A DNA stretch of 36,910 nt from NCBI GenBank assembly GCA_013361525.1, contig JABFXY010000052.1, positions 1 to 36,910 of the forward strand, written 5' to 3'. This stretch comes from Polyangiaceae bacterium (GTDB lineage: Bacteria; Myxococcota_A; Polyangia; Polyangiales; Polyangiaceae). Below are positions 16,874 through 25,468 of this stretch, in pieces. Numbering within the stretch: the first letter of the stretch is position 1; each line of letters opens with the position of its first letter. A program made the position numbers and the translations under genes. A model generated the notes under the pieces. It was not told the DNA's origin, ran no database searches, and saw nothing but the letters and a program-made list of their open reading frames with translations.

Positions 16874-18292
16874 TCAGGCTTTGATCACCGATAGCGGCGT
16901 ATTCGAGTACCCCTCCGCGGCTCCTACTTCCGTCGCGGCGGGATCGAAGAGCTGGAGGATGTCGAGCAGCACGTCGGACGTATTCGCGGCCTGGTTGCGG
17001 TCGTTCGACGACCGGTGGTGCAGGTTGGACTTCAGCTTCCCGCCGCCGCGCCCCGCCACGATGAACGGCACGTCGAAGCTCGAATGCGTGATGCCTTGTG
17101 CGCAGTCGCTGACGACCATGATGGCGCTCCGCTCGAGGAGGTTCGAATCACCCTCCGGTGTCGCCGCGAGCTTCTCGAGCAGGTACCCGAAGCACTTCAT
17201 GTTGAAGGTGACGGCCCCATCGATCAGCTCTTGGCCGCCCGGCTCGTGGCTGAGGCCGTGCTCCTCGGTGGTCGCGCCGGTCATCCAATACACGGTGCCG
17301 CCGACGCTGCCGCTCTGTTGCCAAGTCACGACGCGCGTCAGATCGCAGCTGTACGCGTACGCGACGAGGTCGGCCATCGTGCGCGCCACCTCTTCGAGCG
17401 GCTCGTTGCCGTCGACGTCGTCGTTGGTCTGCGTCGGCCCATCGGGCTTTTCGCAAACGGGGGGTAGCGCCTCGATCTGTTGGCGAAGCTGCGAGAGGCT
17501 GTCGAGGTGCGCATCGAGGCGCTCGCGATCGCGCGCGCCGACGCGGGTCTTCAATCGCTTTGCGTCGTTCGCTACGGCGTCCAACATCGCGACGCGCAGC
17601 TTGCCGGAGGGATCGTCCTTCGGGACGAAGTTGCCGAAGAGTTGGTCGTAGACGTCTTGCGGGCTGAGCACGCTCGCAATGGGCTCGTCCGGGCCTTTGT
17701 GGGAGATGTGCCAGAGCGTCGGGCCCTCGACATCGGTGATGCGCTTCGAGACGCCGACGTGCAGCGACGGCAGGTATGTCTGAATGCCCTGCGCTTCGAG
17801 GCGGCTGACGATGACTTGGTCGAGGCTCGGTCCGCCGAACTTCGAGGCGTAGTTTGCATTGCCCGCATCGAGGGCGATGAACGGGATCCCCGAGAGGCAG
17901 CCGGCGACGCCGTCGTGGTGCCCGCGGCGATTCTGCGAGCCGGCGCGGTTGTAGAGGCCCGTGAGGACGGAGATGTAGTCCTTCACGTTTGCGAGCGGTT
18001 CGAGCTCCGGGGTGAGCGACCACGCGTCGCCTTCCCAGGTGCCCGTCTCGAACTGGGGGTTATCGCCGTCCGGGTTGTTACCGGCCAATGCGCTCGACGG
18101 GACCCATCGATCGAGGCGCACGCCGTTGCCGAAGAACCAGCTCATGAACCGCACCGGGATTTCGGCGCCGCCTGCGAGCGCCGTCCCGTGCGAGTTGAGC
18201 ATGGCGTCGAGCAGCGGAAGGCCGAGGCCGACCACCGTGCTTCCGACTGCGCCGCGCAGGAGCGCCCGCCGATTCAGGACGAACTTGCTCAT
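16874..18292 (-). CDS. DUF1552 protein, Tat-exported (copy 1)
   Basis: This 472-residue protein has a twin-arginine leader (NRRALLRGAVG, then a hydrophobic stretch). The DUF1552 family (PF07586) is related to the DUF1501/alkaline-phosphatase-like superfamily and is common in Planctomycetota and Myxococcota. Recognisable segments are RFMSWFFGNGVRLDRWVP, LTGLYNRAGSQNRRGHHDG, VATYAYSCDLTRVVTWQ-like text near residue 320, and a C-terminal MVVSDCAQGITHSSFDVPFI. The function of the family is not established. Its start overlaps the DUF1592 stop by four bases (ATGA), so the pair is co-translated. A paralogous pair occurs at 31.5-34.5 kb. Confidence 0.9.
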   Translation of the reverse strand: MSKFVLNRRALLRGAVGSTVVGLGLPLLDAMLNSHGTALAGGAEIPVRFMSWFFGNGVRLDRWVPSSALAGNNPDGDNPQFETGTWEGDAWSLTPELEPLANVKDYISVLTGLYNRAGSQNRRGHHDGVAGCLSGIPFIALDAGNANYASKFGGPSLDQVIVSRLEAQGIQTYLPSLHVGVSKRITDVEGPTLWHISHKGPDEPIASVLSPQDVYDQLFGNFVPKDDPSGKLRVAMLDAVANDAKRLKTRVGARDRERLDAHLDSLSQLRQQIEALPPVCEKPDGPTQTNDDVDGNEPLEEVARTMADLVAYAYSCDLTRVVTWQQSGSVGGTVYWMTGATTEEHGLSHEPGGQELIDGAVTFNMKCFGYLLEKLAATPEGDSNLLERSAIMVVSDCAQGITHSSFDVPFIVAGRGGGKLKSNLHHRSSNDRNQAANTSDVLLDILQLFDPAATEVGAAEGYSNTPLSVIKA

Positions 18293-19923
18293 TGGTCTGC
18301 TCCCACGTATCGGAACGCTTCGCTGGCTGCGAGCTCGACGAGCAGTCCGCGCATGCTGCGGCCGTTTTCATCGAATCGCTGAATGAGGTCCTCCACCACG
18401 ATGTCTTCGCCGTTACCCTCGATACGGCCGAGGGCCGAGCGGTAGACGTTCCGAACGGTGCATTCGACGAAAGCTGGATCGCTCGTGAGGATCGCGGCGA
18501 GCTCCCCACCGTCGGCGAAGGTCTGACCCTCGTCGAAGGTGCCGGACGCATCGATCGTCACGTCGTTCTCCATCGTGCGATAGCGACCAATCGCGTCGAA
18601 GTTCTCGAAGCTGAGGCCGATGGGATCGGTGAGCGAATGGCACGCGGCGCACGACGCGTTCTCCTGATGCACTTGGAGTCGCTGTCGCATCGTCTTCAGC
18701 CCGGTGTCGTCCGGAAACTCCGTCACGACGTCGTTGGGCGGCGGATTGATGGATTGGCAGAGGAGGCGCTCGCGAACGAACTTCCCGCGGAGCGTCGGTG
18801 AAGTGAGCTCGATGTGAGCCTGCGTCGACAAGAAGCTCGCCTGTCCGAAGAAGCCGGCGCGCGGCTGGCCCTCCGGGGTCGGGACCTCCGCCCATTCCCC
18901 GTCCGGCGGAGCCTCGACGCCGTACAGCGCCGCGAGCTCGGCGTTCACGAACGTGTAGTCCGCGGTGAACAGCTCGGAAAAGTCGGCGTCTTTGTCCCAG
19001 ACGATGTTCTCGACGAGGCGCAATGTCTCTTCGCGCATCGAGGCTGCGAGCGACGGCGAGAACTCGGGGTAGAGCTCGGTGCTCTTCGCGACCGTCCACA
19101 GGTCACGCAGCCCGAGGATCTCGTCGTACATCGCAGTGACCGTGCCGCGCGCCTCGGGCCGCTCGACCAGCTCCTCGGCGACGAGGCGGATGCCTTCGGT
19201 CGAGTCGAGATCGCCCGCTTCCGCGCGATCGAGCAGCTCTCCGCTCGGCGTCGTATCGAGGAGGAAGAACGAGAGGCGAGTCGCCATCTCGAGCCCGGTG
19301 AGCTGCCGGACGCCGTCCGCCTCTTCGCCCATTTCGATTTGGTAGACGAAGCTCGGTGATTGCAGCGTCGTCGCGATGACGTATTCCACGGCGGAGTCGA
19401 ACGAGCCGTAGGCTTCCGAAGCTGCCATCCCGACGTTGACGAGATCGTCGACCTCTTCGCCGGTGATCGGGCGGCGGAACGCGAGGCGACCGAAGCTGCG
19501 AACGAAGGTCTCGAGGCAGGCCTCGTCGGTCGGCCCCGTCGGCGTGCACGTCAGGTAGTCGCCGATCTTCTGGTTCGACGTCACCGCGGCGGTCGCGGCT
19601 GCGCGCGCCGACTTCTCGTAATCGACGACGGCGGCGTCACCGACATTGAGCTGCGATGCTCCGACCGAATCGAAGCCATTGAGCGGTTGGTCGGCGGGGG
19701 GCACGGCGGCCTCGCCCGCGGCGGGGCCCAGTAAGTCCACAATCGAGTGAACGTATTGACGCACCAAAAGGCGGCGCATCGTCGGCGCAGGCGGTTCGAA
19801 TCCGCTCGGCGTCGTGTTGTCGGCTTGCCCGTTGTCGCCGATCTGTCCGGTGCACGCGGCACCGAATGCAGCGACCCCCAAGGGCGCCCACCACCAAGCA
19901 CCTCTTGCGATTCGTTTGAGCAC
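18289..19923 (-). CDS. DUF1592-type lipoprotein with CxxCH motif (copy 1)
   Basis: This 544-residue protein starts with GTG at 19923; the nearest upstream ATG is followed at once by an in-frame stop. The signal peptide ends FGAAC (Cys24). The domain order fits the planctomycete-type set DUF1587 (RRLLVRQYVHSIVDLLG), DUF1595, DUF1592 (LSFFLLDTTPSGELLD), DUF1588 and DUF1585. In the DUF1588 part, CAACH (C425, C428, H429) followed by DPIGLSFENFDAIG is a cytochrome-c-like haem site. The family has no agreed function. Export and the CxxCH motif suggest periplasmic haem attachment (inference). It is coupled to the DUF1552 gene. Confidence 0.9.
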   Translation of the reverse strand: MLKRIARGAWWWAPLGVAAFGAACTGQIGDNGQADNTTPSGFEPPAPTMRRLLVRQYVHSIVDLLGPAAGEAAVPPADQPLNGFDSVGASQLNVGDAAVVDYEKSARAAATAAVTSNQKIGDYLTCTPTGPTDEACLETFVRSFGRLAFRRPITGEEVDDLVNVGMAASEAYGSFDSAVEYVIATTLQSPSFVYQIEMGEEADGVRQLTGLEMATRLSFFLLDTTPSGELLDRAEAGDLDSTEGIRLVAEELVERPEARGTVTAMYDEILGLRDLWTVAKSTELYPEFSPSLAASMREETLRLVENIVWDKDADFSELFTADYTFVNAELAALYGVEAPPDGEWAEVPTPEGQPRAGFFGQASFLSTQAHIELTSPTLRGKFVRERLLCQSINPPPNDVVTEFPDDTGLKTMRQRLQVHQENASCAACHSLTDPIGLSFENFDAIGRYRTMENDVTIDASGTFDEGQTFADGGELAAILTSDPAFVECTVRNVYRSALGRIEGNGEDIVVEDLIQRFDENGRSMRGLLVELAASEAFRYVGADQ

Positions 19924-19987
19924 GAACGAAGACTACATGTGCTTGCGAGGTGGGCTCAATAACCACCGTTGTCGCGGCAGTTTTCCT

Positions 19988-20007
19988 CCGGAGACGCATA
20001 TCTCCGG
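19988..20007 (-). terminator. Hairpin just after the disordered-protein gene
   Basis: CCGGAGA (19988-19994) and TCTCCGG (20001-20007) form a perfect 7-bp stem with a 6-base loop. The hairpin begins nine bases after the stop codon of the minus-strand gene that ends at 20016, and precedes the DUF1592 gene start by about 65 bases. No T-run follows on the minus strand, so it may be a weak or Rho-assisted terminator. Confidence 0.45.
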
Positions 20008-20015
20008 GTCAACGG

Positions 20016-21113
20016 TCACCCTCCGAACAAACCTTTGATGCGCTGCCAGAAGCCGCCGCGCTTCGCGGGCGCCTCCGTCGTCTCGGTCTCCGTCTCCTCG
20101 GCGCTCTCGGTCTCTTCGACGTCGCGCGCCTTCTCGGCGGATGCCTTGCGCTCGGCGGCGGCGTTGCGAGCCTCCGCACGCGGCGTCGATTGCGGTGTTG
20201 CCTTGCCGTGTTTCCTCTTTTTGCCGGCCGGCTCCGTGCGCCGCTGCTGTGCCCGCGCGACGAGCGCTTCTTTTGCGGTCTTCGGTCGGTCTTTGCGTTT
20301 CGGTTGTTTCTTTTCGGAGACGGGACGAGCGCTCCAAATGCGCATCTCGTCGACGGCGGGTGCCTCGACGGCCGGCGGCGGAGGCGGCTCGGGCGGGGGA
20401 GGCGCGACGCGCGGCGATTGGGGGGCGCGCGCGGCTTCGACCGGCTTCTTCTCGGCCGGCGGCTTCTTTTGAGCCTCTCTCCTGTCGGCGGGCGGCTCCG
20501 GGCGCTTCGAGGCGTCACGGCGTTCGTCGCGGCGCTCTGCTTTTGCGCGCTCGCGCGGCGATGCGTCGAGATCGTCGATCACCGGTCCCCGAACGGGCCG
20601 GCGCGGTCCCATCATGTCGCGGACGTCGGCGCGAGCCGGCCGTGTGCGCTCGGCGGATCGATTCTCCGCGGGACGGTTTTCAGGGCGAGGCTGCGCAGGG
20701 CGCGGCTGCGGCCGCCGATCCCGCGGAGAAGCGGGAGCCTCCGGTGTATGAAATTGCGGCGAATCCCGCGTCGATCGCGAGATGCGCGGAGCGCGAACGT
20801 CGTGGGTGCGTCGGGCCTCTTTGGGCTCGCTTCGAGGAGATGTCGTCGTCGGCGGTTGCGCTGCGATCGGCGGCGCAGCGGGCTCCGTCGCGATTGCCGG
20901 CGCGATCACGGGTGCGGGTGCCGGGGCGGGTGACGGCTTCGCCGGCTCGACCTCCTCGACCGAGTCCCAGCCTTCGTCGACCGTCGCGAGCACGTCGGCG
21001 TCCGACGGCGCGCTCGCCACGGCCGCTCCTCGACGTCGAATCGGCGGAACCGCTCCGGAGGGGGCCTTTGGCTGATCGTTCTGCTCGTCGCTCGAGTCCG
21101 GGTGGTCCTTCAC
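20016..21113 (-). CDS. Large disordered Pro/Arg/Lys/Glu-rich protein
   Basis: This is about 365 residues from a GTG at 21113; an ATG at 21173 would add 20 residues, and neither start has a clear ribosome binding site. The reading frame continues upstream beneath the divergent helicase gene, so longer forms are unlikely. The composition is almost wholly low-complexity: acidic start, Pro/Ala stretches, many PRPxxxR repeats, then Lys/Arg-rich and Glu/Thr-rich blocks. The C-terminal FWQRIKGLFGG is amphipathic and well conserved-looking, and may be the functional tail (membrane or partner contact). No domain is recognised. It is divergent from the Lhr-type helicase, so a shared promoter region (21114-21230) is possible. 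DNA/RNA binding by the basic parts is a guess. Confidence 0.68.
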   Translation of the reverse strand: MKDHPDSSDEQNDQPKAPSGAVPPIRRRGAAVASAPSDADVLATVDEGWDSVEEVEPAKPSPAPAPAPVIAPAIATEPAAPPIAAQPPTTTSPRSEPKEARRTHDVRAPRISRSTRDSPQFHTPEAPASPRDRRPQPRPAQPRPENRPAENRSAERTRPARADVRDMMGPRRPVRGPVIDDLDASPRERAKAERRDERRDASKRPEPPADRREAQKKPPAEKKPVEAARAPQSPRVAPPPPEPPPPPAVEAPAVDEMRIWSARPVSEKKQPKRKDRPKTAKEALVARAQQRRTEPAGKKRKHGKATPQSTPRAEARNAAAERKASAEKARDVEETESAEETETETTEAPAKRGGFWQRIKGLFGG

Positions 21114-21230
21114 GCGCGTTCTTTGCCACAACCGCGTATCGGCGACAGGTTGGATCGACGCGCGCGCAATCATTCGGACGAAAGCCGGACGACGGGCTCT
21201 TCGCGCAAACTCCGCTAGAGTGAGGGCCCC

Positions 21231-24200
21231 GTGAGCGCTCTGCCGGATTCTTTTCATCCCGCCGTACGCACCTGGTTCGAACGCACCTTCGCCGGGCCTA
21301 CCGAAGCGCAGAGCCGCGGTTGGGCCGAGATTCGTTCCGGCCGGGACGTCCTCATCACCGCTCCGACCGGGTCCGGAAAGACGCTCGCAGCCTTCCTGTC
21401 GAGCATCGACGCGCTCGCGCACCAGGCTTGCGCGGGCACGCTCGCGGAGGGCATTTCGGTCCTCTACGTCTCGCCCCTCAAGGCGCTCTCGACCGACGTC
21501 GAGAAGAACCTGATCGCGCCGCTCGAGGGCATTCGGCTCGCGGCGCAAGAGCTCGGACACGAGGCTCTCTCGATCACGACGGCGCTCCGCACCGGCGATT
21601 CGACCAGCACCGCGCGCGCCGCGATCGTCAAGCGGCCACCGCACATTCTCATCACCACGCCCGAGTCGCTCTATCTCATGCTCACGGCGAAGCGCTCGCG
21701 CGAGCTCTTGTCGTCGGTGAAGACGGTGATCGTCGACGAGGTGCACGCGCTCATGCGCGACAAACGCGGAAGTCACCTCGCATTGTCGCTCGCGAGGCTC
21801 GACGCCGTCGCGCAGCGTCCACAGCGCGTCGGCCTGTCGGCGACGGTCAACCCGATCGAAGATGCTGCTCGGTTCCTCTCGGGCGTCGGTTCGTGGGACC
21901 GCGACGCAGCCGCGTCACGGCACGATCGGAAGCCGCCGACGATCATCGATACAGGGCACCGTCGCGCGCTCGAGCTATCCATCGAAGTCCCGACATCGGA
22001 TCTCGGCGCCGTCGCGACACACGAGCAGTGGTCGGAGATCTTCGATCGGCTCGCGAAGCTCATCGACGCGCACCGGACCACGCTCGTCTTCGTGAACACG
22101 CGCCGCCAAGCCGAGCGCGTCGCGCACGACCTGAGCGAGCGGCTCGGCGCCGAGAGGGTCAGCGCGCACCACGGCAGTCTTTCGAAGGAACGGCGCCTCA
22201 ACGTCGAGAATCGCCTCAAGTGCGGCGACATGAGCGCCATCGTCGCGACCGCGTCGCTCGAGCTGGGCATCGACGTCGGGTCGGTGGACCTCGTTTGCCA
22301 GATCGGCTCGCCACGCGCGATGTCCACCCTGCTCCAAAGGATCGGGCGCTCCGGACACGGCGTGGGCCGAACGTCGGCGGGGCGTCTATTTCCGACGTCG
22401 CGCGACGACTTGGTGGAATGCGCGGCGCTCGTTCGCGGGGTGCGCCGAGGCTCTCTCGACAAGACGGAGCCGCCGATTGCGCCGATCGACGTGCTCGCGC
22501 AACAGATCGTCGCGGAGTGCTCCGCGCAGGAATGGCACGAGGACGGCCTTTTCAATCTCTTCCGTACCGCCGCTCCTTATGCGGATCTCGATCGAGCGCG
22601 GTTCGATCGAATCGTGACCATGCTCGGTGAGGGGGCCGCGCCCAAGATGGGGAGGGCCGGCGCGCTGCTCCACGTCGATCGCGTCAATGGCATGTTGAAG
22701 GGTCGGCGCGCCGCTCGGCTCGTTGCGCTCACGAATGGCGGCGCAATTCCCGATCTCGCTGATTATCGTGTGGTCCTCGACCCAGACGAGACCTTCGTCG
22801 GCACCGTCAACGAGGACTGGGCGATCGAGAGCTCCGCCGGCGACGTGTTTCTCCTCGGGTCGCATTCGTGGCGGGTTCGCAGGGTCGAATCTCGCCGCGG
22901 CGTGATGCGCGTCGTCGACGCGGCGGGGGCGCCGCCGAGCGTTCCTTTTTGGCTCGGCGAGGCGCCCTCGCGCACGTGGGAGCACAGCGTCGAGGTGAGC
23001 GAGCTTCGCGACGCGATCGTGCGCACCCAAGACGAGCGAAAGGACGCGGTCGCGTGGCTGGAGGCGGAGTGTGGCCTATCCCATGCCGGCGCGGAGCAAC
23101 TCGCGATGTACGTCGCGGCGCAGCGCAACGCGCTCGGCGTGATGCCGACCGTGCAAGATATCGTCTTCGAGCGTTTCTTCGACGAAGCGGGCGGAATGCA
23201 GCTCGTCGTGCACGCACCTTTTGGCGGCCGCGTGAACCGAGCGTTCGGGCTCGCGCTCCGCAAGCGCTTCTGCGTCAACTTCGACTTCGAGCTCCAAGCC
23301 GCCGCGACCGACGATGCAATCGTGCTGTCGCTCGGCACGTCGCACAGCTTCCCGCTCACCGACGCATTCCATTTCGTCCGATCGCGTGACCTCGAAAAGA
23401 CGCTCAAACAAGCCATCTTGCTGGCGCCCATGTTCGGGATGCGCTGGCGGTGGAATGCCACACGCGCGCTGTCGATCCTCCGCAGTGATCGCGGGCGGAA
23501 GGTGCAGCCATATCTGCAGCGGATGCGGTCCGACGATCTGCTCGCGGCCGTGTTTCCGGCACAGGTCCAGTGTCAGGAGAACGCGACCGGCCCGATCGAG
23601 ATCCCGGATCACCCGCTCGTGCAGCAGACGGTCGACGATTGCCTCCTAGAGGCGATGGATATGCCGCGCTTCCGTTCGCTTCTCGAGGCAATGGAATCGG
23701 GTGCCATTCGAATGCACGCGCGTGACACGACGGAACCTTCACCGTTTTCGCACGAGGTGCTCAACTCGAAGCCGTACGCGTTCCTCGACGACGCGCCCCT
23801 CGAGGAGCGGCGGGCGCGCGCCGTTTCGCTCCGGCGCACCTTGCCGGAGAGCCAGCGAGATCTCGGGGCGCTCGACGCCGCTGCGATCGATCGTGTTCGG
23901 CAGGAGATTCAACCCGCGCCGCGCGATTGCGACGAGCTGCACGATCTTTTGCTGGGGCTCGTCGTCTCGCCCATCGATCCGGCGTGGGCTTCTGCATTCG
24001 ACGAGCTCGTCGTGAAGGGCAGGGCCTTCCGCGTCCTCGTCGGCGGCACGTGGCTGGGCTCCGCAATGGAGAATCTTCCGAGCGCCGCAATGCTCTACGG
24101 CGACGCGCCGCTCGAGCCCATTCCCACCTCATCTCAGCGTGCCATTGTCAGGGAGCTGCCGGCGTCGCGTGAGGACGTCGTCGCGCGCGCCATGCGAGGT

Positions 24201-25457
24201 TTCGCCGAAATCACCGGGCCATTCGAGGCCGCGTCGTTCGCGGCGCGCCTGGGCCTCGATCCGTCGGACGGCGAGATCGCCGCTGCGCGCCTCGAGTCGG
24301 AAGGTGTCGTGCTCCGCGGCGCTTTCACGATGAACGCGATTCGAGCTGCCGGGCCGGGCTCCGAGCTCTGCGACAGGCGCATCCTCGGCCGCATTCATCG
24401 CTACACGATGGATAGGCTTCGCAGCGAGATCGAGCCTGTGAGCGCGCAAGACTTCATGCGGTTTCTGCTCGAGCGCCACAACCTGACGAAGAGCGCGCGC
24501 GGCGGTGGCCGGGCAGGATTGGAGGAGGCGATCCTCCGATTGCAGGGCGTCGAGATTGCTGCCTCCGCGTGGGAAGCGGAGGTCCTTCCCAGCCGGGTCC
24601 TCGGTTATCGATCCGAATGGCTCGACGAGCTTTGTTTCGGCGGCGATGTTGCGTGGGCTCGTCTGTCGCCGAAGGCCACGGGCGCCGAAACGATCGGGAG
24701 TCCCTCGCGCGCGACGCCCATTGCGCTGGTGATGCGCGCGGATCTCGATTGGCTCCTCGAGGCCGTCCGCGCGGGCGCGACGCCGGAGGCCCCTTCGTTC
24801 GAGGCGACCGCGGCCGTGCTGGATACGCTTCGCCGAAGGGGCGCCCTGTTCTTTCACGATCTCGTCGCGCAGACCAAGCTCCCGAAGCGCGAGCTCGCCG
24901 AGGCCCTCTGGGATCTCATCGGGCGTGGGCTCGCGACCGCAGACGGCTTCCAACCATTGCGCGAGCTCATTGGACCCACGCGCGCTCCCGTTCGCGGAGG
25001 ACGCGTCGCCCAGGGCCGTTTTGCGCTCGTCGAACCGGTGGAGGCCGAGCCTCTCGGTATCGAGGCGCTCGCCGACCGTGTCGCGGGCCAGCTCTTGAAT
25101 CGTTATGGTGTCGTCTTCCGCGATCTCGTCGCGCGTGAGAGCTTCACGGTTCCGTGGCGCGACGTCGCCCGGGCCCTGCGCCGGCGCGAGCTGCGCGGGC
25201 AGATCCGCGGCGGACGATTCGTCTCCGGCTTCATCGGCGAGCAATTCGCCCTGCCCGAATGTGTCGAGGCGTTGCGTCGCGTCCGTCGCACCGAGCGAAC
25301 GGGTGAGGTCGTTCGCATTGCTGCCGTCGATCCGTTGAACCTCGCCGGGATCATCCTCCCCGGCCCGCGAATCCCCGCCCAGAGCGGCGCGTTCGTCACG
25401 TATCGCGACGGCGCGCTGGCAATCGAGGGTGACGCTTCCGTCGACCTGATGAACTGA
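21231..25457 (+). CDS. lhr: Lhr-type ATP-dependent DNA helicase
   Basis: This 1408-residue superfamily 2 helicase starts with GTG at 21231, preceded by a GAGGG-like site. Motifs are the Q-like TEAQSRGW, Walker A APTGSGKT (44-51), TTPESL, DEVH (169-172), motif III GLSATV (201-206) and motif VI LQRIGRSGHGVGR. This DEVH, QRIGRSGH and ATV set is typical of Lhr. The long C-terminal half (from about residue 870) carries the winged-helix Lhr-CTD region, and the length is close to the 1500-residue full-length Lhr of E. coli and mycobacteria, so it is the long rather than the Lhr-Core form. Lhr translocates 3'-5' on DNA, unwinds RNA:DNA hybrids and is implicated in repair of crosslink and oxidative damage. 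It appears to be transcribed alone. Confidence 0.95.
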   Translation: MSALPDSFHPAVRTWFERTFAGPTEAQSRGWAEIRSGRDVLITAPTGSGKTLAAFLSSIDALAHQACAGTLAEGISVLYVSPLKALSTDVEKNLIAPLEGIRLAAQELGHEALSITTALRTGDSTSTARAAIVKRPPHILITTPESLYLMLTAKRSRELLSSVKTVIVDEVHALMRDKRGSHLALSLARLDAVAQRPQRVGLSATVNPIEDAARFLSGVGSWDRDAAASRHDRKPPTIIDTGHRRALELSIEVPTSDLGAVATHEQWSEIFDRLAKLIDAHRTTLVFVNTRRQAERVAHDLSERLGAERVSAHHGSLSKERRLNVENRLKCGDMSAIVATASLELGIDVGSVDLVCQIGSPRAMSTLLQRIGRSGHGVGRTSAGRLFPTSRDDLVECAALVRGVRRGSLDKTEPPIAPIDVLAQQIVAECSAQEWHEDGLFNLFRTAAPYADLDRARFDRIVTMLGEGAAPKMGRAGALLHVDRVNGMLKGRRAARLVALTNGGAIPDLADYRVVLDPDETFVGTVNEDWAIESSAGDVFLLGSHSWRVRRVESRRGVMRVVDAAGAPPSVPFWLGEAPSRTWEHSVEVSELRDAIVRTQDERKDAVAWLEAECGLSHAGAEQLAMYVAAQRNALGVMPTVQDIVFERFFDEAGGMQLVVHAPFGGRVNRAFGLALRKRFCVNFDFELQAAATDDAIVLSLGTSHSFPLTDAFHFVRSRDLEKTLKQAILLAPMFGMRWRWNATRALSILRSDRGRKVQPYLQRMRSDDLLAAVFPAQVQCQENATGPIEIPDHPLVQQTVDDCLLEAMDMPRFRSLLEAMESGAIRMHARDTTEPSPFSHEVLNSKPYAFLDDAPLEERRARAVSLRRTLPESQRDLGALDAAAIDRVRQEIQPAPRDCDELHDLLLGLVVSPIDPAWASAFDELVVKGRAFRVLVGGTWLGSAMENLPSAAMLYGDAPLEPIPTSSQRAIVRELPASREDVVARAMRGFAEITGPFEAASFAARLGLDPSDGEIAAARLESEGVVLRGAFTMNAIRAAGPGSELCDRRILGRIHRYTMDRLRSEIEPVSAQDFMRFLLERHNLTKSARGGGRAGLEEAILRLQGVEIAASAWEAEVLPSRVLGYRSEWLDELCFGGDVAWARLSPKATGAETIGSPSRATPIALVMRADLDWLLEAVRAGATPEAPSFEATAAVLDTLRRRGALFFHDLVAQTKLPKRELAEALWDLIGRGLATADGFQPLRELIGPTRAPVRGGRVAQGRFALVEPVEAEPLGIEALADRVAGQLLNRYGVVFRDLVARESFTVPWRDVARALRRRELRGQIRGGRFVSGFIGEQFALPECVEALRRVRRTERTGEVVRIAAVDPLNLAGIILPGPRIPAQSGAFVTYRDGALAIEGDASVDLMN

Positions 25458-25468
25458 GGCCACGGCTC

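Noticed and set aside
21114..21776. Longer form of the disordered protein
   Set aside because: This section lies under the helicase coding region and changes composition. Start at 21113 or 21173 is more consistent.
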